A stretch of DNA of 64,000 bases. Origin: Branchiostoma lanceolatum. Its lineage: Eukaryota > Chordata > Leptocardii > Amphioxiformes > Branchiostomatidae. The position numbers and the translations under genes are program-made. Positions within the stretch are counted from its first letter, which is position 1; every line of letters begins with the position of its first letter. Location: the NCBI RefSeq assembly GCF_035083965.1, contig NC_089731.1, positions 1,912,001-1,976,000 of the forward strand, in the 5' to 3' direction. Positions 40,701-50,649 of this stretch are shown one piece after another. Below the pieces are notes generated by a model that was given only the letters and a program-made list of their open reading frames with translations, was not told the origin of the DNA and searched no databases.

Positions 40701-40905
40701 TCCTTACTGCTTTTACTTTCTTGATGTGCAAAACTTCCCAATTTACAATACATGTAGTTCCTTGAAATCTATCATGAACAATCGTGTGACCTTGGCTGTT
40801 CTTGTGTTGCAGGATCTTGACCTTGACCTGGATAACCTTGAGCTGGACGAGAACATCGACACCAGCGACATCAACCTCGACGACGACTTGTTAAAGGACG
40901 ATTAA
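22682..40905 (+). CDS. COPB2: Coatomer subunit beta-prime (COPI)
   Basis: About 27 exons join in phase to 1040 aa. They are 22682-22684 (ATG only), 23184-23204, 23402-23518, 23896-23982, 24528-24654, 25113-25261, 26255-26401, 26857-26956, 27553-27695, 28052-28151, 28633-28732, 28990-29100, 29224-29312, 29728-29834, 30243-30386, 31484-31614, 32862-33069, 33588-33698, 34853-35067, 35333-35425, 35932-36112, 36383-36451, 36780-36932, 37782-38006, 38855-38914, 40033-40071 and 40813-40905. The protein begins MPLRLDIKRKL as in human and has two WD40 propellers (about residues 1-600) and an alpha-solenoid (about 600-830). The acidic C-terminal tail of about 200 residues is longer than in human and ends [20 protein letters not shown]. 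Beta-prime binds dilysine cargo signals and builds the COPI coat for Golgi-to-ER traffic. Exons 23 and 24 end at weak donors (GTTGAT, GTTTTT), so tail boundaries are tentative. Confidence 0.95.
24100..24165 (+). pseudogene. Degenerate copy of COPB2 exon 4 end
   Basis: GTTCC, AAAACTGG and GGTGGCTGGATGTGT followed by AATATCACATGGA repeat the 3-prime end of exon 4 and its donor region (23950-24000), about 150 bp downstream. The donor has changed from GTGAGT to GTAAAT. An old example of the splice-boundary duplications. Confidence 0.65.
25286..25483. mobile_element. hAT-like MITE in an ATCA microsatellite
   Basis: The termini CAGGGGTTTTTCTAGA and, inverted, CAGGGGTTCATCTAAA enclose 198 bp. The element is inserted in (AATC)n simple sequence, so the target duplication cannot be measured exactly. 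It is in COPB2 intron 6. Confidence 0.6.
25845..26254 (+). repeat. Splice-acceptor minisatellite before COPB2 exon 7
   Basis: Roughly eight imperfect units of 40-60 bp each contain a pyrimidine tract, CC(C)AG or CTAG, and GTGTAACAGTAAAT-like sequence. The last unit is the real acceptor followed by GTGTGGCAGCTT, the start of exon 7 at 26255. The repeated GTGTNRCAG is thus a decayed copy of the exon start. C-tracts of 9-14 bases occur in several units. Confidence 0.75.
28739..28790. repeat. CA microsatellite next to COPB2 exon 11 donor
   Basis: A pure CA run of about 50 bp begins six bases after the exon 11 donor GTGGGA. CA-rich intronic elements near donors can act through hnRNP L in vertebrates; whether this one does is unknown. 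Confidence 0.9.
29580..29727 (+). repeat. Duplicated acceptor before COPB2 exon 14
   Basis: The acceptor CCCAG at 29626-29630 and a copy of the first about 50 bases of exon 14 (29631-29680) precede the real acceptor at 29727 by 97 bp. The surrounding GTTGATTAACCCTGC and GTTAGTTAACTCTGC blocks are also shared. The copy codes for the same residues ([13 protein letters not shown]) with few changes and has no donor of its own. Confidence 0.85.
30843..31116 (+). mobile_element. LINE C-terminal fragment with zinc motif
   Basis: One frame reads [18 protein letters not shown] and, after a frame change near 31020, [20 protein letters not shown]. The CxxCGxxCxSRIGL.SH pattern is the end of a well-known class of LINE ORF2 proteins. 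The frameshift shows it is inactive. It lies in COPB2 intron 15. Confidence 0.8.
31117..31450 (+). mobile_element. CR1/jockey-like LINE 3-prime end
   Basis: One frame reads [18 protein letters not shown] and [12 protein letters not shown] before a stop, the hallmark C-terminus of jockey/CR1-type reverse transcriptases. Some upstream residues are in other frames. The 3-prime end contains CCCTGAAGGGGTTATTTGG and ends in TGTAGA repeats just before COPB2 exon 16. It is a second LINE fragment joined to the one at 30843-31116. Confidence 0.85.
31628..32025. mobile_element. GGTACAGGTACC-type foldback MITE
   Basis: The left part has TACAGGTACCGGTACAG and TTTAGGTACAGGTCCA; the right part has CAGTACCGGTACTTC and TTTGGACCTGTACCTAA in inverted orientation. 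Boundaries are approximate and the arms are diverged. It is inserted in COPB2 intron 16. Confidence 0.55.
32030..32861 (+). repeat. Four pseudo-exon copies before COPB2 exon 17
   Basis: Truncated copies of the first 80-95 bases of exon 17, each with its own polypyrimidine tract and TAG acceptor, start at 32312, 32448, 32583 and 32720. The real exon starts at 32862. Spacings are 136, 135, 137 and 142 bp. All four encode near-identical [18 protein letters not shown] but lose the rest of the exon and the donor. A further acceptor-only unit lies near 32035-32065. Copies 2 and 3 are in one open frame. Confidence 0.93.
33820..33858. repeat. Short hairpin, 14-bp perfect arms
   Basis: ATCAAGGAGGTTAT (33820-33833) and its exact complement (33845-33858) flank an 11-bp loop in COPB2 intron 18. 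The arm resembles 401-423, suggesting a small dispersed foldback family. Confidence 0.75.
34070..34852 (+). repeat. Decayed copy of COPB2 exon 19 start plus unexplained insertion
   Basis: Positions 34074-34112 repeat the start of exon 19 (CAGAAGTGGAAGCAGCT, then GAGCTGGCCACCT). The real exon 19 begins at 34853, over 740 bp later. The sequence in between is unique in this window, has moderately long chance open frames on both strands, and shows no terminal repeats that I could recognise. It probably represents an insertion that split an acceptor-spanning tandem pair. Confidence 0.55.
35662..35931 (+). repeat. Two decayed copies of COPB2 exon 21 start
   Basis: A copy at 35814 follows a CCACAG acceptor and matches exon 21 (GAAGAAGGGCCTAGC, ATCAACCCCAAG) with several substitutions and a stop. 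An older copy at about 35675-35740 retains GCAGGCCTAGCCAATACCAA and AGCAGACCCCAC. The real exon starts at 35932. The intron sequence AATGATTTTAAA before the acceptor is duplicated too. Confidence 0.8.
40033..40071 (+). other. 39-nt in-frame cassette exon of COPB2
   Basis: TTACAG precedes and GTTAGT follows a 39-nt segment encoding [13 protein letters not shown], phase 0 on both sides, between exons 25 and 27. Skipping it preserves the frame. An identical copy with both splice sites lies at 44190-44228 in an EEF1AKMT4 intron. It is therefore a good candidate for an alternative tail exon, but expression is not shown by sequence. Confidence 0.6.
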
Positions 40906-41453
40906 CTTTCAAACTCCCCCATATTGTACAGTGGTATCATCCAAATATATTCTAGCAGCAGGTAGCCTTGGAATAGTCCATTTAGATGCAGGGTGGTTAA
41001 TATGATAAGTATAGAAAACTGAAAATTGATCAGTAAATGCAGACTGCTTTTGGGAAGAGGGAGCAAAAATCTATGTCAGTGGCGGAAATATGTACACAAA
41101 AGTTCCACTTAATTATTAAATGTGATAGGAACATATCTCAAAAACATTGTTTTGGCAATGTGCTGAAAATTACGCATTGAGTATTAAGAAAGTGCTAATA
41201 TACGTTCTTTAAGCAACAACTAGAACAGAAGTAGACTAAGTCTATCATAACGAATAAATTGAGTCTCAACCAGAAGTTAAAAGCATCATGGTTTAATATG
41301 GGCAAATGCCTAGCTTTTTTTTAGGTCAATCACTATTTGTTTCTATGTGTCCCTACAGTTTTCTGTATATGGCAAAGACTTTTGTATTGTTCAGTGATGT
41401 TGATGCAACTTATTGAAAAGTCTTGCAGAAATCTAAACTTGTGAGTATTTACC

Positions 41454-41459
41454 AATAAA
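41454..41459 (+). terminator. COPB2 polyadenylation signal
   Basis: AATAAA at 41454 lies about 550 bp after the COPB2 stop codon, followed by T-rich sequence. An earlier AATAAA occurs near 41252. The convergent EEF1AKMT4 repeat array begins about 350 bp further right. Confidence 0.6.
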
Positions 41460-41799
41460 TACTGTATGGAAAACTACTGAAGCACTGATTTTTTTTCTGT
41501 GAATTGATTGTAATACTTTTTTTACATATAAATTCTGATTGTAGGTTAAGGTGCTAAAAGGTAGCAATAGCAAATTTGCCTTTTATCAGGTGAATTTTGG
41601 AATGGTCTTGTGACAAAATTGACTGTTCAAAATATGAACATGAACATACTGTACACAATATACTTGTAGAAACACCTGAGTCAAGAGGTTTTAACTTAAG
41701 TGCAACAGACTTTTTCTTCTCTTACTGCCTCTTGACTGGTGTATCTGTTAAAATATTTCTAGTAGAAACAACAGTCAAGAAGTGGAAAGGAGAACTCCC

Positions 41800-42960
41800 G
41801 TCATCGTAGGTAACTCCTCTGGATCACTCAAGTGTTTAAGAACTGGAGAAGAAGAAATGTCTATCCTCCGCAAGAAGTCCTCCTCAGAATCTGACAGACA
41901 CACAGGAGTCAGCCGTACTTGTCATTCGCGTACAGGGGAGTTCAGAAGTGAGGCACAGGACTCTCCATACCTGGGTTTAACAGAGTAAACAGCACAAAAG
42001 AGCCTTCCTTATGTAGGGAACTCCTTTAAATCACTCAAGTGTTTAAGAACTGGAGAAGAAGATGGGGAGATGTCTATCCTCCGCAAGAAGTCCTCCTCAG
42101 AGTCTGACAGGCACACGGGAGTCACGTCCACCTCCGGAGGGTGGAAGAACCTGTGAGCCCGCTCCCTCTGCTGCTGGGTTAGCGCCCCGCCGCGCTCCAT
42201 GGTGTAGAAGAAGAAGTGGAAACAGTCCCTGAACTTGTCCGTCTGCACGGACCAGCCGTAAGCGTTGTTAGAGTACAGAGGAGCACAAGTGAGGCACAGG
42301 ACTCTCGATACTTAGGTTTAAGAAAGAGTAAACAGCACAAAATAGCCTTCCTTATGTAGGGAACTAATTTAAATCACTCAAGTGTTTTAGAACTGGAGAA
42401 GAAGACGGGGAGACGTCTATCCTCCGCAAGAAGTCCTCCTCAGAGTCAGACAGACACATCGGAGTCACGTCCACCTCCGGAGGGTGGAAGAACCTGTGAG
42501 CCTGCTCCCTCTGCTGCTGGGTTAGTGCCCCGCCGCGCTCCAGGGTGTAGAAGAAGAAGTGGAAACAGTCCCCAAACTTGTCCGTCCGTATGGACCAGCC
42601 ATACGCGTCATTCGCGTACAGGGGAGTTCGGAAGTGAGGCTGGGCGAAACTGATGGAGATGAACCGTCCTCCTGGGCACAGGACCCGCGATACCTGGATA
42701 TATCAAACAAAGAGTAAACAACTGTGCAAACTAGTTAACTACATGTTCCATGCATGCAAACTTCCTTACATGAACCCCTTATCATTCCCCATTGGCATGC
42801 TGCATTATTGAGCAACAAGACTCATGATACCTGGGTTGAAGAACGAGAAAACATCATAGATTAGCCTTCCTTGCATGAAACGCTTATCATTTATTGTTAA
42901 CCCTTGGCATCCTGCATTATTCGGCTATAGGACTCGTGATATCAACATGTATTATATAGT
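41800..42960 (-). repeat. Array of EEF1AKMT4 terminal-exon copies
   Basis: On the minus strand the functional terminal exon (42693-42364) is followed by a second copy (about 42305-42009) and a third, internally deleted copy (about 41970-41806). The second keeps an open frame for ERGGALTQQQRERAHRFFHP and its own stop but has deletions in its first part. Upstream of the real exon, acceptor-proximal units recur near 42825 and 42940. Units share CAACCCAGGTATC-like acceptors and the CTTCTTCTCCAGTTCT end. Confidence 0.88.
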
Positions 42961-45039
42961 GTATAACTAGTAGGTTGACGGCAAGTACTGTAAGTGTTAC
43001 AGTTGAGGTGCAGAAACTTAACTGGAGAAACATTTCAAACTCTTAGCTCATTCTTGATTAAACTTCTCCCTGCTGCCCCAAACCAAAACAAATTTGGTGC
43101 CAAATGGCTACCTCAGCAGGCTGAAGGATAAAGCATGATAGAAAAAGTGAAAGCACCTCTTGTAACACCTGATGACAGAAATGTGCCGTTTCCTCGGAAA
43201 CCGTCCAGGGGCTTTTCTCCGCCACCATGAAGGCGTCCAGCGTCCCTTTCTCCAGAACGACCTCGAACATTCCATCCGGGAAGGTCAGCTGACGTGCGTC
43301 CATCTCGAGCCAGGTCATGGCGGCCATGTTGTCGTGTTTGTGCGCCATGCGGCGGATGCACGCGGGGGAGTAGTCTATGTTGGTGATGTGGCGGAAACCG
43401 TCCCGGTACATGTCGGCACTCAGAGGGCTGTTACCGCAACCTGTGAAACAGAGGGTCAACGAATCAATACTAGAACGAATACATGTAGAGTAGAGTAGAG
43501 TAGAATTTTCGGTCAGGTAGGACTGTTCCAGTTTAGACCGCTCTTCATTGTTGAATTCCTTTTCACTCAACTGTACTAGTAATACAATTTTTAATTGATT
43601 TCTGGATGTCATATTTTCAAGCTTCATTAAGCCTTAGGCTGTCCTCAACAAAAGGACATTTTTGTGGCCTGCCATTAATCTTATAACGTTACTGTAAATT
43701 GTTTATTGTTGTTTATTGTTTTTTGAAAGACCTCTGAGAGTACACAAATTTGCATTTCATATAACGCCTTCCATCCTTCCCATCACTAAACCAGACCGAC
43801 ATTTTGTTAAATATGTATAGGATTTCATGATTTATAGTTAACTTTTTCTACTTGGCAATTCTAAATGTGATTTTTAACATTGTTTCTCTTACTGCTGAGC
43901 AAAGGTGCATTTCATCTACATGTAACACCCTCCCACACTTCCCAACTCCCCATCACTAAACCTGATGAATATGTAGAAAATTCCCTGTTATTAAAGCCTG
44001 TTGTTCACTAACACACTAATCCATGTTTATTTTAACCCCATCCCTCATAATTGCTGACCCATAAAAGGTGCATTTCATCTGCCCCCCTCCCCTTTGTTAC
44101 AAAGCTAATGGCAAACATTTATTATCAAGTGTTTGTAGGAATCCATGATTCATAGTTGCTTCCTATTACCCAACTCTTACAGGGGTCGGCCCCCACTAAC
44201 CCTAGCCGGAAAGACTCACTGGTTAGTATCTACTCAAGTCTTCAAACAACGTCTTGGGACATTCTCCTTACATTTAGACTTAATGGTTGGCACTGGTCAC
44301 TGAAGTAAGGAAAATACTAAGGCTGTTGTTTGAAAACTTGTGTTTGTAAGATGAAAGTTTTGTCTCTTTTCAAAATGCCCCTCCCACATTATTAATCTGT
44401 GATGTGTTACTACTGACATTTTGATGTTCAAAACTGTAAATTGTTTATTGTTGTTTATTGTTTTTTGAAAGACCTCTGAGAGTACACAAATTGATTCGTC
44501 TTTTCAGTGGTTTTATTTCGCTGCTGCAAATGGAGTTTTTTGGGGTGTTAGAAATTTGAGGTTGAAACAATATTATTATACAGGACAGTTTTAATACAGT
44601 GTATTCTGGCATTTCTATGAAATGAACGCCGCCTGGCGTTTTCAACCTACATTGCACGTCTGGCCTTGCTTGCTCCAATGAGGTAAACTCCTTGCTTGCT
44701 CTACGGATCAATATAATACTAAAAAAAGTTCATGTATATTCTGACTGACTGAGCAGCAGTATGTTAGGAAGATAGTTACATGTATCAAACCGTTCAGGAG
44801 CACCACAAAAATTAGACATTATTTTTTCAGAACGCACCCAACATCAAGATCTTGTCCGTTTTCTTGACGTTTCTAAGAACCAGATCACGAAATGAATCAT
44901 ATCCCTTGAACCACTCGAAGGAGTCCTCTTCCTCGTAGCGCCGGTCCCAGTACTCTTTCTTGGCGTATTCCCGCACGTCTTGGGGTAGGAAACTGCCGCT
45001 TTCTTCACCTTCTGAAGTTCCAAACTCAAACTCCGCCAT
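42364..45039 (-). CDS. EEF1AKMT4: eEF1A lysine methyltransferase 4
   Basis: Three exons (45039-44838, 43440-43157, 42693-42364) join in phase to 271 aa; human is 255 aa. The N-terminal region has KEYWDRRYEEED and FEWFKGYDSF. The SAM-binding motif I LGCGNSPLS is created across the first splice. VVLEKGTLDAF and CPGGRFISISF follow, and the C-terminus carries CLSDSEEDFLRRI, matching the conserved DSDHEDF tail in human. The enzyme is a seven-beta-strand methyltransferase that in vertebrates methylates elongation factor eEF1A on a lysine. An in-frame upstream ATG at 45117 would add 26 residues; the ATG at 45039 fits the family better. The last exon is part of a tandem array, so alternative C-termini are possible. 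Confidence 0.92.
43691..44492 (+). repeat. COPB2-derived insertion with 60-bp direct repeats
   Basis: A block of about 680 bp (43751-44432) matches COPB2 sequence 39606-40276, including a complete copy of the 39-nt cassette exon at 44190-44228. It is flanked by two identical 60-bp direct repeats, 43691-43750 and 44433-44492. It lies in EEF1AKMT4 intron 1, antisense to that gene. No poly-A and retained introns exclude ordinary retrocopying. Confidence 0.9.
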
Positions 45040-45540
45040 GCTGCTGCTGAACTTTAACCTTTTAATAGACTGCTTCACTAACTGCTGGGGGTGATAGATA
45101 TATCCTGTTTCAGACATAAATATATTCGTAAGTATTTACTAAAACAGTTTATTTGATTTGACTTTGATAATATAAGTATCATAGTTAAATGGGAAATAAA
45201 TTTTGTTGTTGTTTTATTCAATACGTCACTGTTCAAAAATATCATTTTCAATTTTGCCCCGTGAAAAGAATAGTTTCGTCTGCTCAGAAAAGACTTCTTG
45301 GCCTCTTGTCGGACATGTTGCTGGCGAAGTGAAAGTTCTTGAAGAAACTCCGCGGCTTTCTTAGACACTTCCTCAAGACTTTCCCCTCCCCAACTACGTC
45401 TTTAGACCTCCGTCAAGGTCGCCTGAGTTCCGCAGGAAGCACTTGTTTACCTAATGACGTCACGGTAAACACGTCCTCAGTGACACCGAATACTCCACAT
45501 TCCGCAGCAGATTGTGTTTAGAGCGGCCATTTTCTCTGAC
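45040..45540. promoter_or_regulatory. Divergent EEF1AKMT4/LPP spacer
   Basis: The spacer between the EEF1AKMT4 start and the presumed LPP 5-prime exon is AT-rich near 45120-45240 and becomes CpG-richer after 45340. A minus-strand open frame beginning MSKKAAEFLQEL (45368) looks coding-like for about 30 residues, but no donor linking it to EEF1AKMT4 is convincing. No TATA box identified. Confidence 0.4.
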
Positions 45541-45837
45541 CACCGGCCGTCTTAGCGTCTGACCTTCCTCATTCCACACATACAGGGTCGCCAAGACGTC
45601 TTGACGCGTCAGCAGGGCTTTCCTGAGGCGGATTTGAAGACTTGCGCGTGGGTTGAGCGATTACAAACCCACGCAGTTTCTCCGTGAGTCACCAAGGTAC
45701 TCAGACTTTCATCTTGCCATTTTTGGGCATCGCGAGTTTCAGATTACCACAAAACTAAGACGTACTCGCCAAGACAAGTACTTCCTCACGTCCTCACCTT
45801 AAATCCAGGTCTAAGACACGGCTTCCAGATCTTTAAG
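45541..45837 (+). other. Candidate non-coding first exon of LPP gene
   Basis: CpG-containing sequence ends at CTTTAAG/GTAGGTGTG (45837), a strong donor. It lies head-to-head with EEF1AKMT4 and upstream of the LPP coding exons on the same strand. Its transcription is inferred from position and donor strength only. Confidence 0.4.
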
Positions 45838-48800
45838 GTAGGTGTGTTTGTCTTGTGTTTTGGGGAGGATATTTATGATGATTTGTGGCTTGTTTTCAGG
45901 TGGTTTTACGTTGACTTTAGTTTAGGGAGGGGAAATTTGGGGTTTGAAAATTTACGCTGCAGCTCTGTCAACTTTCACGATTTCTCCTTCTGAAGTTCTT
46001 GCTGCTTTAAGACTGCGGGGAAGAAAGTCTGCTGGGTCCTTGCGTCTTTCGATGGTTAAATCTACTTCCAGAGTCCACATCCTTACCAGAGAATCCACAT
46101 GTTAGGCTGAAACAACACCGGCTAAACAAGGCGCAACCCTAGATTCCTCCCGCTGTTATGGAACCGAAATCCTTCGTAAATATAGCTCCAAGATGATTAC
46201 TAAAACATGCCCCAAACACTTGTACTGTGCCCCAGTTTTCCAACAGTTAACACCAGGACATACCCATTTTAAAGTCAGACAACAGAACATCCATAAGTCT
46301 AAAGCTACTGGCATCCGGAGTGTTACAATAGGTGTCAGACCGTGAAATTAACAAGTTCTTTGTTTGTTTGAAAGTGCCCAGGTGAGATAATGATAGCCAA
46401 CACAATCACGCCAGACTCTGAGGGGAAGTGACGCATTATTATGTTGATTAGAGCAATTTACAAGTAGGACAAAAGTAACCTGCTGATTCATGGTTAGTTA
46501 AATACATTGGACTTTCCTGTGACGGTGACATTGAGCTAGTCATCATGATCGGCATCTCTGGCCAACGTAACCCTTCTCTGTTTTCCCCTAACAAATCTAA
46601 TGTGGAACAAATTCAACGATGCTATTTGTTACACATGTAATCTTTCAGACACAAACAAATGGTATGAGATATTGACAAAGTCACTATAATCAGTATCTCT
46701 AGCCATCATAACATTAACACTTCTCTAGTCTTCTGCAAAGCAAATCTAATGTAGAAAGAACAACTGTCTGTTACACATTTAATCTTTGACATAAACAAAT
46801 AGTATATTTCATCCCTTTGTTCACATGGATTATTGTCATTAACGCAGTAAAACCCAAAACCTATGTCATAATATCCAGCAGTGCCAGATAAATGTTAGCC
46901 TCAATACAGCTACTTGCTTTGATGTTTTTTCAAAGTGCTGACACATCTATCAAATTGAAATGATTCGGTTTCACTGCAAATTGAATAGCGTGAAATCTGT
47001 TTATCCCCATAAAATGTACTGAAGCTGATATTCATTAGATTTCCAGGCAAATAAATGAAGTGATGCGATCTCCAGTGACTCGTTTTATCAGATTTTTCCA
47101 AATGAAATTATCCAGATGGAATTTTATCACCCATGGAGACCCAGATATCTACAGGCAATTCAGCCGAGTCATTGACAGATGTAAGAGCAATGAACCTGGT
47201 ACGAGGTATAGCTGAACTGTTTTCTAATTATGTGCAAAACATCTTTGTCATTTCATTTGGTATCAACCAAAGTGGCTGTTTTTCCCTGAAAATTACGGTT
47301 TGACTAAAAGATTCTGGATTTTCTTCTACACTTTTCATGACCAAAACAGACAACAAAGATGTCATAAAAGTTATCCAATTTACACATACTTTTATAGCAT
47401 AGGTGACTTGTTGTTTCCAGGCCAAGAACATTGCAGAGTGTATTCATCTGAAACAGATGTCTTACAGCAGAATAACTCCCCAGAGAAAATAACAATCCCA
47501 ACTTATTCATCATAAAAAGACATGATGGATATCACAGTGTTGTGAGGGGCTCGACACTTTGTTTGGAAGTGAATGGAGAGTTGTTTCCTCTCCTAAATAG
47601 GGACGTACATGTGGGTCGATGAAAAATTCATGCCATTGTAGTCTGAGTCTTTTGGGGAGGATCTGTCTCAGTAGACATGTCCTAGTGGACAAGTTCTGCC
47701 AATCACTGAGCTGCAGACTGGCTCTTTGTGCCATAAAAATGCTAATTCGTCTTGTAAAGATAACACTGAATATTGCTCCTTTGTCTACTGCCAGTAGATA
47801 TATTAGAAGTAAACAATGGATGTAGGTTTTGAAATTGATGATGTTGTTCATCACTTTTACCTCAATAACAGATTGACAGGACAAATTTGGTTTCTTCAAT
47901 TGTTTTATAACGTTCATGTTATTGCAAGTTCATAACATTTATTAAGTCAGGTTTAACCTCTAAAATGTACACTTAGGGACATTGTAAACTTGAATATATG
48001 CATTATAAATACTGTTATTGGCCCATGGCCAATTTGGCCAATTTTTGTAGACATTTAAAATCCACAAGTTAAGTTAAAGCTTGCATCAGGTGCTCAGCTT
48101 GCACTGTATGCCAACTTTTGATTTAAATCGTCCAAAAGTTGCAGCTGCAGCGAAAAACATCCACATAACAACCTGACATTGAAGCTAAGCATGATGTCAT
48201 AGACTGAGAATGTGGTGTGGAACATTCAGTCGTTGTTGTTGACATTAGAGTCCACAATCTGGGCCCCACCTGTTCCAGAAGTCAGTAGTTATAGTAATTG
48301 GTGCCTGACATGTGGCCAGGGCACACAGTGTATTGTCCAGAGTCACAGACAGGAGTTATGAACTATGGCCACCTGTTAATATGACTCATGAAGGGTCTCA
48401 TTGTCAGACTAGAGTCTGATCAGGGCTCAGAAATGTAGAGTAACGTGGTGCAGTAGGTCAGGGGAGGGCAAAGCTTACAAAATACTATTAAGTGTATTTT
48501 GATGAATTGAAGCGAAATTACCTATAATTGAAAACTGGGGGTGCTGAGATCATAGCAATGTGGTGCAGCTTAGGCCTGAGGAAGTGTGCATAACCATATG
48601 ATCATCTCTAGAGTCTAGTACTACAGTAGTAGAGACGTTTTTCATAGCAAGGGTTTGGAGGACTTGCATTTAGCTTAAAAATTATTCTAGATGTTAGTGC
48701 AGAAAATCCCAGGTCTTGCAATTGATGACCAAAGGACTTTGACGTGTATATGTACATATTCTTAATCACTGTCAGACTTGACATTTTGAATGTGACGCCT

Positions 48801-50649
48801 GAAGGAACCCATGTTTGCTGTGAAACCTGAAGTGGGTAGCAACATGGGAGACTGGATGTTAAATCAGCAAACTTTAAAGATAAGGGTCTAATGACAAATA
48901 ACGATTCTGCAATTTATTCCATCTGCCATGATGGCTCTGCTAAAGATAACCCACATTTTAAAATTTTCTGTTTTTTTTTTTTAATGTAAATCTAGATTTT
49001 GTAAAATCCTTATGATCAAGATGGCAACAGTTCACTTCAAATATGGTTGTAAGATTTCTTTAATTCTTATCACGATGATACCCAAGCCAGGGCAACCATT
49101 ATTTCAAACATGGCTGTCAGCGTTACACCCATATCTCCCCTCCCGGCCCAGCCCATTGTTAGCCTGCCCAGCCAGACGCCACTTGACTGAGATATCACAT
49201 GTCACACGTTTGTCCAACCCACTTGACTCTGGAGCTGCCCCTCCCAGCCCAAGGTTGGAGGGGATTCAAAGCTGTCCTAGTTCTACATCAGGGCCTTCTG
49301 GGGCTGTAACTGTTGCCTCTACTATTGCGACTGCTAATCAACTTGTCCAGGTAGTCCTTTCCTGTTGAAAAATTTGTATTATTGAAGTTCATATATATAG
49401 ACTCAAGAGAGACTAGTTGTTGCTTTAGGTCAAGGGGGGAGGGGGGGGGGGATCAGAGCTGCCAGAGCTAGTATTGTATATCAGGGGCAGTTTTCTACTT
49501 GTAGGTAGTCCTTTTCAGCACCCTGTTGAAAAGCTTTTATTGTTGAGATTAGTTATTGCTTCCACTCAACATTGGGGATGGGGGGAGGCAGGGCTGCCAG
49601 AGCTAGTACTCTACATCAGGGTTGAAGTGTTGCCTGCACCATTGTGGTTCCCTTATGATCCAGGGTTCTAACTAATATAAGCAATCATGGGATAATAGCA
49701 CTGTGCATGACATGCATCTTGTATTATCACTCAGCCTAAACTTCGGTCAATTTCAAATTCAGGTAACTTTGCTGAAATTCATCAAAATTTACTCATTTAC
49801 TCATTTCACCCTCCCCAAACATTAGCCACTTTTTGCTATGTCTGAAAAGTCACTAAGGTTTGCACTACACATACATGTACATGTATATCCCTACTCAATT
49901 AAATGTCCTGTCCCTCTGACATAGAGCATGTTGGCATGTCCAATACTTAACAACCTCAGAAAAATGTCTTGCTCAAAAAAGGAAGAAGAAGTCTAAGTAC
50001 AAGAATAGTTGGCTGTTAAGCTAATGTCACTTCTAACAGTAACAAACAACAACCTTGCCAAAATTCGCTTTCCAAAAATGTTAAACCTTTTACACCTACA
50101 CCACAGACAGTAAACACGGAAGAAACACAAACCCTGGACAGTCTGATGGTTTATTTGTGTTACCAGAAGTGTACACTCCAGCCACTGACCCATTTTCCAG
50201 GTAACCCTGAGGTTACACTCAGCTTACCGATACAACCTTATCAAGTGGATCAAAGAAGGTCTCCTATCCTATAGATAGGGCGCAGGAGAAACTGTTAAAA
50301 ACTCATTTGGTTGAACCCAATGACTAGAATTTATATTACACGTATTGGTGACATACTATACTTTGATACAAGCAAATGTAAAATTGGAAAAGATTTAGCT
50401 CAGGAATGCACTATTAATAATAGTATTATCTCTAATAAAGATTTACTATTCCGAGAAGAATTTTGATATAACCAGGAATATAAATGATTTGGCAAGCACA
50501 CTTGGAGTTGGATTAGAATTTGGGGTGGCAGGAATGTAGGAAATTACAGCAGAATTCTTCTATCAGTCTATGTTGCGTCTACAATCCTGTGAAACATTAA
50601 TCAGACTCTAAGTGACTCAAGACAAGTTGTAAGAATTCTTCAACAATAC
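45838..50649. other. LPP 5-prime intron, no gene recognised
   Basis: AT-rich intronic sequence. Positions about 49285-49665 contain three degenerate units of about 150 bp sharing CTGCCAGAGCTAGTA, TACATCAGGG and TTGTTG-type blocks, plus a poly-G tract at 49435-49451. Remaining open frames have no recognisable family. Confidence 0.45.

Noticed and set aside
45078-45368. Minus-strand frame MSKKAAEFLQEL as a separate gene or extra EEF1AKMT4 exon
   Set aside because: About 30 residues look coding-like, but the rest is AT-rich and low in information, and no convincing donor joins it to the next exon. Left as a note.
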